Source: Asterella californica
Lineage: Eukaryota; Streptophyta; Marchantiopsida; Marchantiales; Aytoniaceae
Direction: 5' to 3'
DNA length: 64,000 bases
Assembly (NCBI GenBank): GCA_036924285.1
Contig: JAYKYS010000001.1
Location: 25,357,501-25,421,500 of the forward strand
The notes beneath the pieces are model-generated. The model did not search any database. It was not told where the DNA came from and saw only the letters and a list, made by a program, of their open reading frames with translations. Shown in pieces: positions 44,359 to 56,984 of this stretch. A program made the translations under genes and the position numbers. Each line of letters opens with the position of its first letter. The stretch's first letter is position 1.

Positions 44359-46636
44359 GAACCTCCGATAAAACTTTGGTAAGCACGTCACTTTTATTTA
44401 TATGCACAATTGCAACATTTGATCATGTGCACACTCTGAAGCTTAAATTAGTGAACGCAGGTGATATCGTTATCTGAGATTGCAAAGCTAAGTGAGACAA
44501 TTTAGTACCCGAAAGTACTGGTCAGCTACGTATACCGTAGTACTCTAGATCTGAGACTGGCCATTTCCTCACGAGATGGGCAAGTCGAAGTTTAATTTGG
44601 CGTTCATTTAGCAACCTTGAGCTTTTTCTTATTTACGAGCTCGACTTAGCTGGTAGGCGTTGATATATACACTTCGTGAGCGTTCTTGGCGTGGCTGTAT
44701 AGGTTTGGACCACTGGAGCAGTCTGCTGGGAGCAATGAGGATGGAGTTATAATTAACATGCATGGCTGATCATGAAGGCAATCTGATCATGATTCTGTAT
44801 CGTAATTCCGAGGCTATCGTCATTGGATCCGGAGAGTGGTCTCAACAGTGGTTCTCGCTATAGTCATGTGGCCTTGGAAGGCCATCAAAAAATTTAAGAT
44901 TTTGCTTACAAGTTTACCAACCCGTGCGTACACATCACGTATGATGGAATAACGCGTTCTGTCTAGAGCTTAGTCGACAGACAGAATGGAACGATCGACT
45001 AACCATCGTTCATGTCTCTAATTAATTGAACGCCGAATCTGTAGGAGCTGAAAATGGTCAGTAAGTTGCAGTTGTAAACGTTGTAATCTAGAGGAGTTGA
45101 AACACATCACTACTGTCGGAAAATATCGATTCCATGCCCAAGCTGCACTTCTAGACGTGGAGCATTTAGTAAACCAAGTCAAGCTACAGATGGAAGTTAA
45201 ACAGAGACTCGATAGTTAAGAAAGGTCTTATTAAGTGGTAGTTGGTATTTGTATTACTGATGATCTGTGTCAGTGATACGTTTCGTCAATTTAATTTGAT
45301 TTGATTTGATTTCGTAGGTGGTGATCTCGTAATCTTCTCGTGGTTATGTCGATCTTGATCTTTCTGTCGTGCGCGATCTACATTCAGTAACTTTCAAGGT
45401 CTAGGACTAGGCTGGTCACTGGTGGGATCTTTGTTACGTGATGATCCCCATATCGCCTTGTGGTTGTGCCCATCTTGATTCCTGTTGTGCTTCAGCATTT
45501 CCGGGTTGCTCGATCTAGACCAAGATTGATGCTATCTCCAGTTAATTTGCTCCACAAGCTCGTGCCAATATGAGCTCTTCTGGAACTTCTGGTTGTCTCG
45601 CCTCTTTAAAGCAGAAAGCAAGATTCTTTCTCTCCAAGAGATTCGATCCTCTCTATGTATCCCAATGTTCAGTGCGTAAAGCTCTGTTGGGATTTTAAGT
45701 ATTTCTTGTGTGTATTCCTTAAACGCATTATTTCCGAGAAAACAGTGAAGCCGGTGGTTTCCACTAAGCTGGTCTAACGAATTCGTAAGGCCAAGGCTGG
45801 GATTACGTTTCTCGTAAGCACCCACATCTCAATCCCCAAACTACCTTTTACGTTGCGGAAGTTTCTGTGACCGGTCCAGCCCCTTCCCTCTTGTCCAGAA
45901 CTTGTTCCTCCCTTGTGGGATGCGCGCGAGAATGAGAGTTACAATCCTTGGCTTTTGCTGCCGTTATGTTACACATCCTGTTTGCTCTCATAAGTTATAC
46001 TGTACATACAGACCGAGTATTCTTATTAAAATGAACAAATTATGAAGAAGGTCGAACTTTACAACTGCCAAGTCCGGTCCAGACCTCCTTCCGATATTTA
46101 CCGATTAGTGAAAACCCTGGAAATGAGTTATTTGGAATACACATGTTTTCAGTGATTTCCCGCAGCTAAGAGATCCCTTGCTTGCCTTGCAGTTATTTCA
46201 AAATATCTCCTCTTTGAAAGGAAAACTCTAATAATCATCATGCTGCTGGTATATACGTTGAGGCATATTTGGATGGTTGGTACCTCATGAATGCGTAGTA
46301 CACATTCGTTGGTCTTCTCTTCTCTTCGCTCTATGCAAGAATACGTGACTCTAACTCAGATATCTTCTCTCCTGGGTTCTTTTGATTATGGTTTGGATCT
46401 TATAACATAGAATTCTGAGTATACGTATCCATGTACTCATTAATTCTGGAAAATCCAATGTTCATTTTGTAAACTCAATTAGTCCAAAAACACCAATTGT
46501 TCAAAGTATTCATTCGAATATTCTAAATATTGTGAATGTATAATCTAAATTATGACCTCAATAGTACAAATCTACATTGAAAATGTATAAAATTTAGTTC
46601 CAAATATTTTCAAACTATATATATTGGTTTAGATTA
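44359..46636. other. Intergenic stretch, no gene seen
   Basis: No recognised coding region. It includes a short (TTGAT)n run near 45295-45312. The 97-codon minus frame at 45532-45825 has no familiar motif and no visible promoter. Confidence 0.5.
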
Positions 46637-48124
46637 AGAGAAGCAACTGTTTGTTCCAAGAAACCATCGAAAATTTTTTTAGTAATCCTCATTGAGTATA
46701 ATATACTCAATAGTTAGTTCTGAAGTGAATCGCATAGTATAAAGATTTGAGAGAGTTCATCATAAAAACATCTTTCAATCCATACTAGTTTAATTGAAGT
46801 GAGTTGCAGAGTGTAAAGCTATTAGACAGCCTTGATCTAAGATCTTGCTTTACAGATTCCATCGTCAAGCAAGAAAATTTAATCAACAAAAGCATTTTAG
46901 GTTACAGGTTAAATTTCTTTGTTACTAGACAGTGAACTGCAGAATGAAGTATTTCTGCTTACCATGACTATTTCTAGAGACACCGGGGGTCTATACAGTA
47001 AACTGTCTATAGTAGACACGTTAACACTTAACATGCATGCAACAACCGGTATATGATCCAGCGGGTGCTAAAACTCTAGTGAACAAATATACCATACTGT
47101 ATCATAAATTTTCCTTCTGCAGATATTTGTTGAAGCATATCCATGAGAAATCAAGAGAAACACATGGTTAGATTCCATGTACTACCGTAGTAGAGTTGAG
47201 GAGAGAAATAGCATCACTTTACCACAAGGTTAGTTATTAGTTAGAAACTGATAGATTATCCTTGTCTTACGGGTAGTCGGGTATGAATGAGAATGAAGAG
47301 CAGCATTGGGGTAGAATAGGAACTCATGGTGGGAGGAATATGTATATAATGTCATCTTTTTATTCGATGATTAAATTCCTTGAAACTTTGTCCCTCTTTC
47401 AGCAAAAGTATTCACCTTGCTGAAAGAATTGCTTGCAATATGAGACTCTGTTAAGTAAAGACTTAAAGCAGATATCTCCTTAAGCTTACATGATGTGGTT
47501 CACTTCACAACTAATAATTATTGAATATCCAAAAGCCAACTCTGTTAAATAAAGAATTAAATCAGAACTCTCTCAAATCTGTATACTATGTGATTCACTT
47601 CAGAACTAACCATTGAGTATATACTCATTGAGAATTACTGAAAAAAAATTCGATGGTTTCTTGGAACAAACAGTTGCTTCTCTCTATCCTAAAGTACTGG
47701 AGGAAAAAAGAAAATATTCTTTTCTTTGCTTTTATACCTGCATTTGGGTTTGATGAGTTCTTCCATCAGTTTGTTATTCATTTCTTCGTCTTCCTGTTTG
47801 TATAGATGTAAAATAAGCATTTCACATTTCACAAATTTAACATTAATTTATCACCTAATCTTTCTTACGTAAAAGGGTAGGTGATAAATTAATGTGTAGA
47901 TTAATGTATTTTTTTACTTCAGCAGGCCCTCGTACTTGTACCCCAAGAAGTGCATGGCCCTGCACTTCACTTATTGGTTTTCTACTGATATAGTCTTTGT
48001 TCTCAGAATTACTAACATTAATTAAGTTAATTCTTTTTCTTGTTGAAGCTTAGTTTAGATTTTCTATATAATACTTATAACATTGTCGATAATATATAAG
48101 GAGCAAAAGTTCCTGAAGTTGATA
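46637..48124. repeat. Repeat R2, right copy: fold-back chimera
   Basis: 46637-47398 copies the left block (31204-31318 plus 31706-32350) in direct orientation with about 390 bp missing. At about 47400-47420 it switches and 47420-48124 copies 30760-31470 in reverse. The 31204-31318 part is therefore present here twice, as an inverted pair. Confidence 0.88.
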
Positions 48125-48810
48125 ACCCGATCTTCCAAGCTTCTCAAATCCACATCTTCCTGGAGAGACTAGAAGACTGGAAAGGCTGGCAAAATGCGCG
48201 AAAAGACGTGAGGGTACGTTACGGGTCTCTTCTGTCTGACCCATAGCAGCCTATTTCTTCTTCTTCCCGAACTTAGAAGAGAGTTGTGAAAAGTCTTGCT
48301 GGCAGAATCTGGAGAGAATGGTTGAGGGTCATGTCTTCTTGTCATGCAGTAAGCTTCTTCTGAGTGTGTATGAGAGGCGAGGAGTCAGAAGAACAAAGTG
48401 CGAATGTCTTGTGGTTGTTGTGAGGTTAGATCGCGTGTCGGAAGTAGAAGACATGTGAGACCAGTGAAGGGAAGCCAATCTTCGAGAAGTCTTCCGAGAA
48501 CGTTACTCAATCGGAAGCTGTCCCAGGAGTCTTCCCAGAGGCCACTGTCACCGCAGGAGTCCGCAACCATCTTCTGAACTTTTCATATGCTTTACTTCTC
48601 GCATATCTTGTATCTTCTGTTAGGAAGTAGGATGAAATGCAAGGTGGGTTGTCTTCTTAGGAATCCATGCGAGGCTTTGCTTAGTTAGATATAGCTCGGA
48701 AGACGAGACGAGCTTAGGAAGCACTGTTAGAATCCCAGAAGACGGAGTAGCTGTCTTCTGGAAGACTAGATTCGTCTTCTGAGAGTGGAAGCTAGACTGT
48801 GAGGACTTAG
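48125..48810. other. GAAGAC/GTCTTC-rich region
   Basis: Begins where the R2 copy ends. Many GAAGAC, GTCTTC and CTTCCGAG motifs as at 27-28 kb. No intact gene; the coding relic begins at 48811. Confidence 0.5.
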
Positions 48811-49674
48811 GGAAGGACTGAGCCTTCGACTCACTGCAAGTACGTCACTTCTGTCAAGGAGTTAGCGCAGCTGAAGAAGAGCAACCAGGAGTTGCAAGCG
48901 CGTCTACAGCAGCGTGACCAGGAGGTTCTGCGAGTGCGAGGTAAGATCACTGTTCTTGTAGAGGAGAAGACGACATGGAAGACACTACGGGAAGCCACAG
49001 AAGCGCAGACTGCAGCCGAGAAGACGCAGCGGGAAGCAGCAGAAGCTCGTGCGCAGGGGATGCTAGCTCAGTCGGTGGAAGCGCTTCGGAAGAAGTTTAA
49101 CTTCACCGCGGGTAGGAAGCTCCTTACCTTAGCTAGAGAATGGGACGACGAGTCCATGTCGATGTTGGTAGAGTGCAAGGAGAGCATGTTCCGGTACTTG
49201 GATCGACAGATAGAGGGAGTGAAGACACTCTACGATCTTCTCTCGCTTCCGTCACCCGCAACTGCACTTCTCAAGCTCCAGCACCATCGACCGGATCAGA
49301 CTTGGAGAAGGAGGAGTTCGACCTCGCTGTCCACTTGGTAGTGATAGCGTTGGAAGCCGAGAAGACCCCGGAAGAAGCCCCGGAAGACAAGGTGTCTTCT
49401 GGAAGAGGTCACCATGGCTCCTAGCGTCAAACTAGTGCCTCAGAAGAGCGAGGAAGCACAAGTCGACCCAGCTTCCCAGAAGACACTTCCGTCTTCAGAA
49501 GCAGAAGCAGAAGCCGAAGAAGCAGCAACATCAGAGCAGACGACGATTGTTGAGGAGGAAGCCACCTCAGTGACACCCGAGGTAACTGCAGGGCTTCTTA
49601 GCTTATCAGAAGCCGAGTTAGGAGTTCCGATAAGAGCAAATCAGGTAGAGATTGTCTCCGAGCAATCAGAGTAG
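48811..49674 (+). pseudogene. Coiled-coil gag-like or gene-derived relic
   Basis: Frame 48811-49341 reads a long coiled coil (VKELAQLKKSNQELQARLQQ, then EATEAQTAAEKTQREAAEA) and a folded-looking part (ALRKKFNFTAGRKLLTLA, REWDDESMSMLVECKESMF). Near 49270 the sensible reading moves to another frame (GSDLEKEEFDLAVHLVVIAL) and near 49400 returns to the first for a Glu/Ala-rich tail from MAPSVKLVPQKSEE to TAG/stop at 49674. Two shifts suggest decay, or introns that I cannot confirm. The style resembles gag-like coiled-coil proteins of non-autonomous plant LTR elements. It may be the downstream half of the ORF at 28250-28591. Confidence 0.45.
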
Positions 49675-50470
49675 GTAGCAAGCGCAGAAGACAAGTTAAA
49701 CTTGTCCAAACTTAATAGGAACCGTAAGAACCAAACATGCTATCTTGGGAGGTGGTAGTTTGAATGTATTATTAGATATGTGACCATGTGGCTGAGTAGA
49801 CAGTGCAGGAGTAGTAAAGTCGATGACTAATTAGGAAGGGGAACCGCTTGCATTTGGGGTGGCAGCCTTCTGACAACGTCCATCTTTCCCTGGTTATAGT
49901 CGAGGATTGGAGGGGATTCCCTCTGCGCCTCAAGGTAGATACATAAGTAGAATCGAAGAGTAGGAAAGAGAGTTCTGCACATACACAAACATCTTACGGT
50001 GTAGACTCATAGCGCATACACTACACCCGATGTTAGAGACATACGAATAGACTGGGATTACACCGGAGGGGTCTGCATGCTCGTCGTCAGCAGTGGTTCG
50101 AAGATGTAGATGGAGGTAGTGGACAGTTTAGGAGCAAGGAACGGCATCCACGTGTAGTCTCGTTGACTAGACTGGTGTGTCGAGGAGTAGGAGCAGAAAA
50201 TAGAGGGAGTGAGCTTCTCAACACCAATGTGCCTTCTTCTCGGAGAATGGGTTGCTGATTTGAGTGCAGAAGCTTGATTCGTGCCTTGGAGGTAGTGGGT
50301 TTCCTTGAATTCACCCCCGACTGTGCATGGAAAGCATTCTTCCTGAGTGGCGGTGACTGTCAGCAGTTGTGCAGATTCGCAGCTTGGCTCGTCCAGTGGA
50401 GCACTTCGGATCTACGTTGTAGAGTTGAGAGTTTTCCTTGGGAAGGGCAGAACCTTCTGGCTGTGATATG
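49675..50470. other. Stretch between coiled-coil relic and isolated LTR, no gene seen
   Basis: No recognised product. GAAGAC motifs thin out. Nothing resembles RT or integrase. Confidence 0.5.
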
Positions 50471-51849
50471 ATCGTGAAGGTTGTGAGAAGACTACTTGGG
50501 AAAGTGCTGGGCTTCAGATTCTGGTTGTTTACTATCCAGAGGTAGGCTTCAGGTCATAAGGAGCACTATAAACCTTCACACAGGTCGAATGGATCCTCCA
50601 GTATGTTCAAGAAGCGAAAATCAGATCAGACTAACAGTAATACGGTTCGTCAGCAAACTTTAACAGTCAAGAATCAGAAACATAAGATGGTTTAGGCTTC
50701 AGAACTCCTCCTACATGTAAGTGAGGTCCTACTAGATACACATATGAAGTTTCAGCCTGAGATCAGTTCCCAGCACTGAAATGTGGACAGAAAAGTTCTG
50801 AATAAGAAAATTGCTGCAATTTTTGGTACCCAGATGGCTATTTCAACCTAGAATAGAAGATTGGCTCGATGAATTTCAAATATTCTCACAGTATTTTAAG
50901 TCTACAGGATGTTGAACATCCCTGTGAAGTTGGGACTCCTGAATGTACACAGAACTCCAGATCTCCTCCTCTGAAGTCGCTGCTCTAGATTAAGAGCTTT
51001 TCAGACCCCCTCAGCTTCAGTGGCCGCCCTGAATTACTCAGTTGCTCAATCGATATGAAACTTTTTGGGAAACCGTAGCCCTGCTGGCAGAGAACACAAC
51101 CTCTAATTTTTGAAGCAAATTCCTCAAATCTGCTGCGAATGACACTCAAAACCCCAAATTCAACAGAAGTGCTGCAATTCTGACACAAATCGAACTTCAA
51201 TCAGCCATATCTCCTTCTTTATTGCTTCAAATCGATCAAAATTTTCACTGACAGTGCTTGGCACGACGAGGTCTCTCTCCCTGTGCTCTCAGATTTCCCA
51301 GTACCCTCACCAAATGGTCGAAATCCACTCTAGAGCTCTGTTTCTAAACTTAGAGTTTTACAAAAGACAAAAATGGACCAATGGGAGTTCATAGCTCCAT
51401 TTGGTTGTCATTTTGTGTCTTAAACTACCTGGTAACTTATCTACACTCATAGGCTACCATGTCAAGCCCCCTAGAGTGCCAGCGTAAAACTTAAACTACC
51501 TAAAACGACATACAGCCCTAAAAGTAAACTTAAATCAGCTAAAGGCGTGCATGGGCAACACGTAAGTACAACCCACGAGCTTAAACCCTATCTACATGGT
51601 AAATCTAAGTCATGTACATTGAATATCATAGATAAGTATGAATTCACTTGCACAATTGTACGAATGCATGAACAAGATAAATAACATACTATCAACCTAT
51701 TAGGATCCAAAATATATGACAGAGTTAACACCATATGCAAAAGGTGTCAACCATAAGCATAAAAGACTAAGAACAGTACAGAGCTAACTTCTAAGACTAC
51801 TAAACATCAAGTGTCGGAGTAGAAATAACAGGCGTCAAGTAACGCGACA
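50471..51849 (-). repeat. Isolated family-1 LTR (solo or truncated), minus strand
   Basis: The right end CGCGACA at 51849 is the family-1 LTR start. The match runs left to about 50495 (GGGAAAGTGCTGGGCTTC) and weakly to about 50471. It carries the extra segment typical of copy B's LTR (near 51610-51720). No family-1 coding sequence or purine tract adjoins either end, as expected of a solo LTR left by LTR-LTR recombination. It is more diverged than the LTRs of A-C. Confidence 0.85.
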
Positions 51850-52510
51850 GCAGTGATCAGTGAATCATTTACTATGTCAAATGATTCACATCACGACAAC
51901 GTACGGACGGTCTTATGGATAAGTGATCCCAGAAGACAGAGTAGCGGAGCCGCGAGAGAAGAAGAAAGAAGCCTTCTTCCCACAGCAGAGGACGACATCC
52001 TCAAGTAGAAGACGGTGCAACTGTACGCACGTTTGTTGTCTTCCTCCTGAAACTATTACAAGCAGGGATGGCTTGTTAGTCAGGATCCGGACTAGAAGCC
52101 TCTCGGAATCTTAATTTCTCCTTTTCATTTTGTTTTTCTCTCGTTTGGATTTTCTCTTCTTCCCTATCTTCCCCCATCTTCCCCATCTTCCTACCTTCTT
52201 CTAGTGAGCTTCCTAGACTTCTATTGAGCTTCCGTGAAGGTGAATGTCGTTGTAGTGCTAGAGAAAGATCATTTCCGCAGGCAGAAGCCTGGGAAGACTT
52301 AAGGGGGGCATACACCCTGTGATTAATCTAACCCGTTGGAATGTGAGAGAGAGTAAGATGTAGCAGCCGTTGCTGGTCGACTTCTGCGAAGCAGGCACAG
52401 TCTTCTGGAGGTGTGAGAAGTCGAGTTGAACCCCCAGAAGCCGAGAATCGCTTCGAGAAGACGGTATTGAGAAGAGTGTATTGAGTACTGCTATGTGCAT
52501 ACACTTCTCC
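51850..52510. other. GAAGAC-rich stretch right of the isolated LTR
   Basis: No gene seen. CCCAGAAGACAGAGTAGC (near 51929) repeats CCCAGAAGACGGAGTAGC (near 48734), which links this stretch to the GAAGAC-rich unit at 48 kb. Confidence 0.5.
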
Positions 52511-53175
52511 ATTTTTCAAATGGTTACTACTTCATATAAACCAAGTTCAAACGATTTGGTAGAGGAGTACAAACTTTATCTTGTGCCAAATGTTAGCAAA
52601 GGATGTGGACATCGAAGGGGTCAAATACAACTGAGACAAACGTCTTCATGCGGTTTTACGAGAGTGTCGTACAAGAATGAAGACGTCTATGAGACATTCT
52701 CTTTTCAAGATGGTGTATAGGTTGGAATCCAAATTACCAATCCAGTCCGATTTAACCACCTTTCAGACGTTGCAAGTTGGATTGAAGAGAAAAGATGGCC
52801 AAACATATGAGAAGGAAAAGAGAAAAACCTTGTTGGAGCTGGAGAAGAACAGAGATGATGTAACTCAAGGAATTGAGATGGCTCAACTACAACAGAAGAA
52901 GAGCTATGACAAGTGCTTGGTGAAAAACAAAATGAAGTTACAACCATTTCAAAAGAGTGAGTCGGTGATGTTATGGGATGCTATTAGACACAAGCGAGTT
53001 CAAAAAAATAATTTTAAGTCGATATTTTGAGCCTTTCATCATCTCCAAGGTGTGGAGTAATGATATCTATGATCTTCAAGAAAGGAGCAGTCCGTTCTTC
53101 AACCGAGTGAACCACGACAAACTGAAGAAGTTGTATCAACGAGATGCTTCACTCCGAGGACGACTTGAAAATTAA
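52511..53175 (+). pseudogene. Relic of another Ty3/gypsy integrase
   Basis: TTSYKPSSNDLVEEYKL near 52520 matches the integrase core around its catalytic Glu (usual TSYKPSxNGLVE). After frame breaks, LELEKNRDDVTQGIEMAQLQ, SYDKCLVKNKMKLQPFQKSE and, from 53031, FEPFIISKVWSNDIYDLQE with NRVNHDKLKKLYQ match the C-terminal linker and GPY/F-type domain (GPF region). It is a different lineage from families 1 and 2. No LTR is recognised next to it. Confidence 0.75.
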
Positions 53176-56100
53176 GTTTGTGGGAAAATGTCACACCACA
53201 AGTATCCAATTATTTGTGTGTTTGCTTATATTACATTCGTTAGGTATGATTATCTTATAAGTTACTCTAGTTCGGAGATTCAAATCTAAAATTATAGTTA
53301 TTTACGTCTAGAGAAATTAGACATAACTTGCTGAAATAGTTATAACTAAGTTGCGGAAACTATTAGAGGTTTCATTATGACGTGACAAGTGCAGAGCTCC
53401 AATATACTTCTCAAACGTATATAATTTTGTTGACCATCGCTGATTGAATGCATGATGAAAAGTCATGCACAAATATCTAAATATGTTCCTCAAATAACGT
53501 ATTAGTTTGTTGTCGCCTTTCTGTTAGATAGTACGAAAAGTTAACACTTTAGAAAAGCTAAAGTAGGAGAATCTCTTACTTTAGTAAAGTAGAACAAGTA
53601 ATGTGTGTGCTTTTCTTAAAGTCTTAATAGCCTTTAGAAGTTTTATTACTTTGGATTTTGTACTTACCATGAGATAACACAACTTAGGTAAGAAATTATG
53701 GAGTATAAAGAGGAGTTGAGAGGGTGGAAGAGGCTCTTAGTTTCCTATCTATGAATAAAAGTGAGCATTGGAGACCTTGGGAGTCTTTGAGTATTATGCA
53801 ATGTCATGTTGAGAGTGGGATTAGAATTTGTTTGCAGGAACGCTATTAGGAATAACGATGTGAAGTGGAATCAGAGATTTGAGTGAAGTGAGTAGGGGTG
53901 TAATTGAATCTTTTTAATTATGGTGCACTAGTAATCTTAGTCATCTGAGAGATAAGCTAGTTTACAGTTTGTCTTGAAGTGTATAGCGACCTAAAAACAT
54001 TCTAGAGTTAAGTTTGCTCTCATGTCCAAAGCAAACACTCTTGTACCCTACGAGGATGTATATATTAAATTTTGGAACTATTAGTTGATTTGCTCTAAAA
54101 AGGTTCGCCTTGAGTGTACAATTGGCTTTGCTCTGATCTCCAGACAAACGCAGTTCTAACCTAAAGTACATGAGAGGCGAAAATAAATACTCCTATACTT
54201 GTAATTCTATGCTTGACATGAAGTCCTCTTTTCACAAGTAGGTGGTCCAAAGTACCCAAAGGGAGCCCTGAAAAATTACATACCTCTCATATAGGACAAA
54301 AAGATTTTACATTGCTTTTAATTGATTTTTGGAAGTCATTAGGTACATCTGGATTTATTTTGTCATCTTTTCTGATTTAAAAGACTTCAAATTTAAATCA
54401 CAAAAATGCAATATTCAAGATCTGACCGTCCAGAAGACAGATGATATAGTAGAAAACAACAGTATTAAATTTTGTTTAGATCCGATGGTCGGGACTCGAG
54501 ATATCATCATTCAATGAAAAATCCAAATTATTGCTACCTTTCACAACACTCTCTACACTATATTTTTACACAAACTTGTAGTGTCTTACAATAATAAGCA
54601 AATAAATCTCCAAATAATCTTTGATTATTTTTGTATTGATGGAATGACTTCCGGATAGACTTGACAAAATTAGAGGATATGCGGAGCATCTGCTACATGT
54701 TCTCATGGATTCGTTCTTTTTGAAATCGTCTCTTTTGCATTTTTTGTAAAGTTGAGTAAAAAGAAGAAACCGTACAAACCTGGAAAAGACTAACTCAGAA
54801 AAGCATGAAACTTTGTATGATGCATCCTGAAGCTTGCTAGGCTCCGAACTGTGGTTCAAGATTTGAACAATCTCGGCTCCATTTGCTCCGTCTCACTTCA
54901 TGAACGGTTTGACATCTTTACAAAAGTGTCCGAAACTATAATTTATGGATATGGATGGATGAGCCTTGCCTTGCCTTGCCTTGACTTTCTCTGAAGAAAT
55001 CTTGTGAAACCATGTGGTCTGATACTTTTTAGGGTTCAAAAATCAACTAGTGAACACTTTTAGCTTAATGTTAATAATGTTTGGAATGAATCAAAGAATG
55101 CATTTGAGATTTGCACCTCATTTGAAGTGGCTAACGGAAACATCTTCAGTTCATTCTAAGAGAGGTCTAAGCCTAGGATGAACATGGACAACTTGAGTAC
55201 TACGTTAGTCAAACCATGTCAAGGATCAAACAGAGACTCACTTGTCTGTCATTTGCAATCCTTATTCGTCATGATTACACTAAATATATTGAGAAAGTAA
55301 TACTATCATCATCTCTCGGGCTATATTTCCATTGGGATATATATATTATATTACTTAATACGTATAGACACAAGTTCTTTGTAGTTTTTATGTGCTAACA
55401 TGATTAGTGGATGCGTCTTGAGCTCACCGATACTGTTTGCACAATCAGCCAAGTATGATTAATTTAGATGTTGCTCCATTATCTTTATCAAATCCAACGT
55501 TATTGATACGGGCACTATGTAAAATTTCTAGAGTGAAGACTTTAACGAGGTTACGTTGGTAATGAAACTTTAAAAGACAAGTATGTCAAAATAGTATTCA
55601 TATGTTTATAATAATTTTCACATGAGATCTTGAGTACAATAAACATGCCTATGTCAATCGTTAACGATAAGGATTCCTCTTTATCATACAGATGTATTTT
55701 TTCTCCTCATACCGGAGGGGTGGTAAGATTGCTCACCCTACCACATAATATATTCCCCCACTGCCTTGTACATCTAAATACATGTTCTGTTACAGAACAT
55801 GAATTAAAGACTGTGTATTGATTCTATAATAAAATATTTTGAAAATTTAAATTATCTATAATTATTATATGATAACCACACATGGAGTTGCACACAGATC
55901 CAAACATAACCCATAAACAAAAACGAACGCTTATGTGACACTTATGTGATGCCGAATCTATAAGTGCCATAGCTTATAAACTAAAACACATCAAATTCAT
56001 CCATACATTAATTTAATCCTTGAATCTTCCGGTTAATTAATCGAAAGCAAATCGAACTCCTTAAGTGTACATGGGTGAATAATATCCAAGTTAGTAACAA

Positions 56101-56984
56101 GAATATGAGTGGTGGTGTAACAACCTCCTCGAATTAGATGGATTTTCCCAACGTAGGTGAGAGTGGGCTCATTTCACATGTCCAAAGTAAGACCACACTT
56201 CCAACAGAATTACTAGTAATTTCCTTTTGCCTCGAAGTGTTTGAGATATCTTCAATCCAACTCTGCTTTTTAAATTAACTTATTATCCATCCGAAGTTCA
56301 AGTTGCAATTACTGTACAAAACAGACATGACTTTAAATTATGACGTTCCACCATTTCCAGTTGCTATTCGATCCCATGCGCACCAATCTGTTTATGGGTC
56401 TAACTTTTTGGGACGACTTGGTATGATCATGGCAGAAGGGTGAGAACCCACTTGGGGAGGTGGAATTCTCTTGACGCGTGACAGAACTCCCTTGATGGTG
56501 ATAGTGAGTAGATAGCTGTAGAGGAGTAGTCGATATCGGTTTTGTCTTGCCATCCGATACCTGTACCCCATCGGAATACTCCCTTTTGCCAGTGCTTGGT
56601 TCTACAAGGCACGATACGACTCTCGGCCCTCTGTCGAATCATTCACTTGCCAAGCTACAGGAGAGCCGAAACCTTGTATGAATACGAAAAGAGACGTGGA
56701 AATCGAAATCTAAAAAACTAGAGAAAATCTAAAAAACTCTTACTGCAAGAAAAGGTGAATCTTTTTCTGAAGAAGGTTGATATTTCTGACCTAACTTCGA
56801 CCTCTTAAGAATTCTTTGCACGACAACAAAACTGATCCACTTTGGGCCAGTATACTCACCTGCCCAGTGTAAAAATGACAGAAGATTGGGGTTGCAAGAT
56901 CAACAATTACTCTATGTTACACAACTGGGACTACCGAGATTTGCGGTTCTGCACTGCTGAGTGTAAAGATTGACTGACTAATGA
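53176..56984. other. AT-rich intergenic stretch, no gene seen
   Basis: No protein above about 100 codons and none recognisable. Contains the CCTTG pentamer run at 54964-54983. Probably includes 3' flanking sequence of the glutamine-synthetase-like gene at its right end. Confidence 0.5.
54964..54983. repeat. (CCTTG)4 microsatellite
   Basis: Four perfect pentamer copies. Confidence 0.9.

Noticed and set aside
44003..44371. 122-codon plus-strand frame offset by one base in the repeat gene
   Set aside because: Periodicity shadow of the 43951 frame; its ATG is internal and in a poorer position.
43976..44407. 143-codon minus-strand frame over the 48-bp repeats
   Set aside because: Open because the unit length is a multiple of three; no promoter on that strand, while the plus frame has a TATA box and a good start context.
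45532..45825. 97-codon minus-strand frame
   Set aside because: No recognisable motif, promoter or repeat relation.
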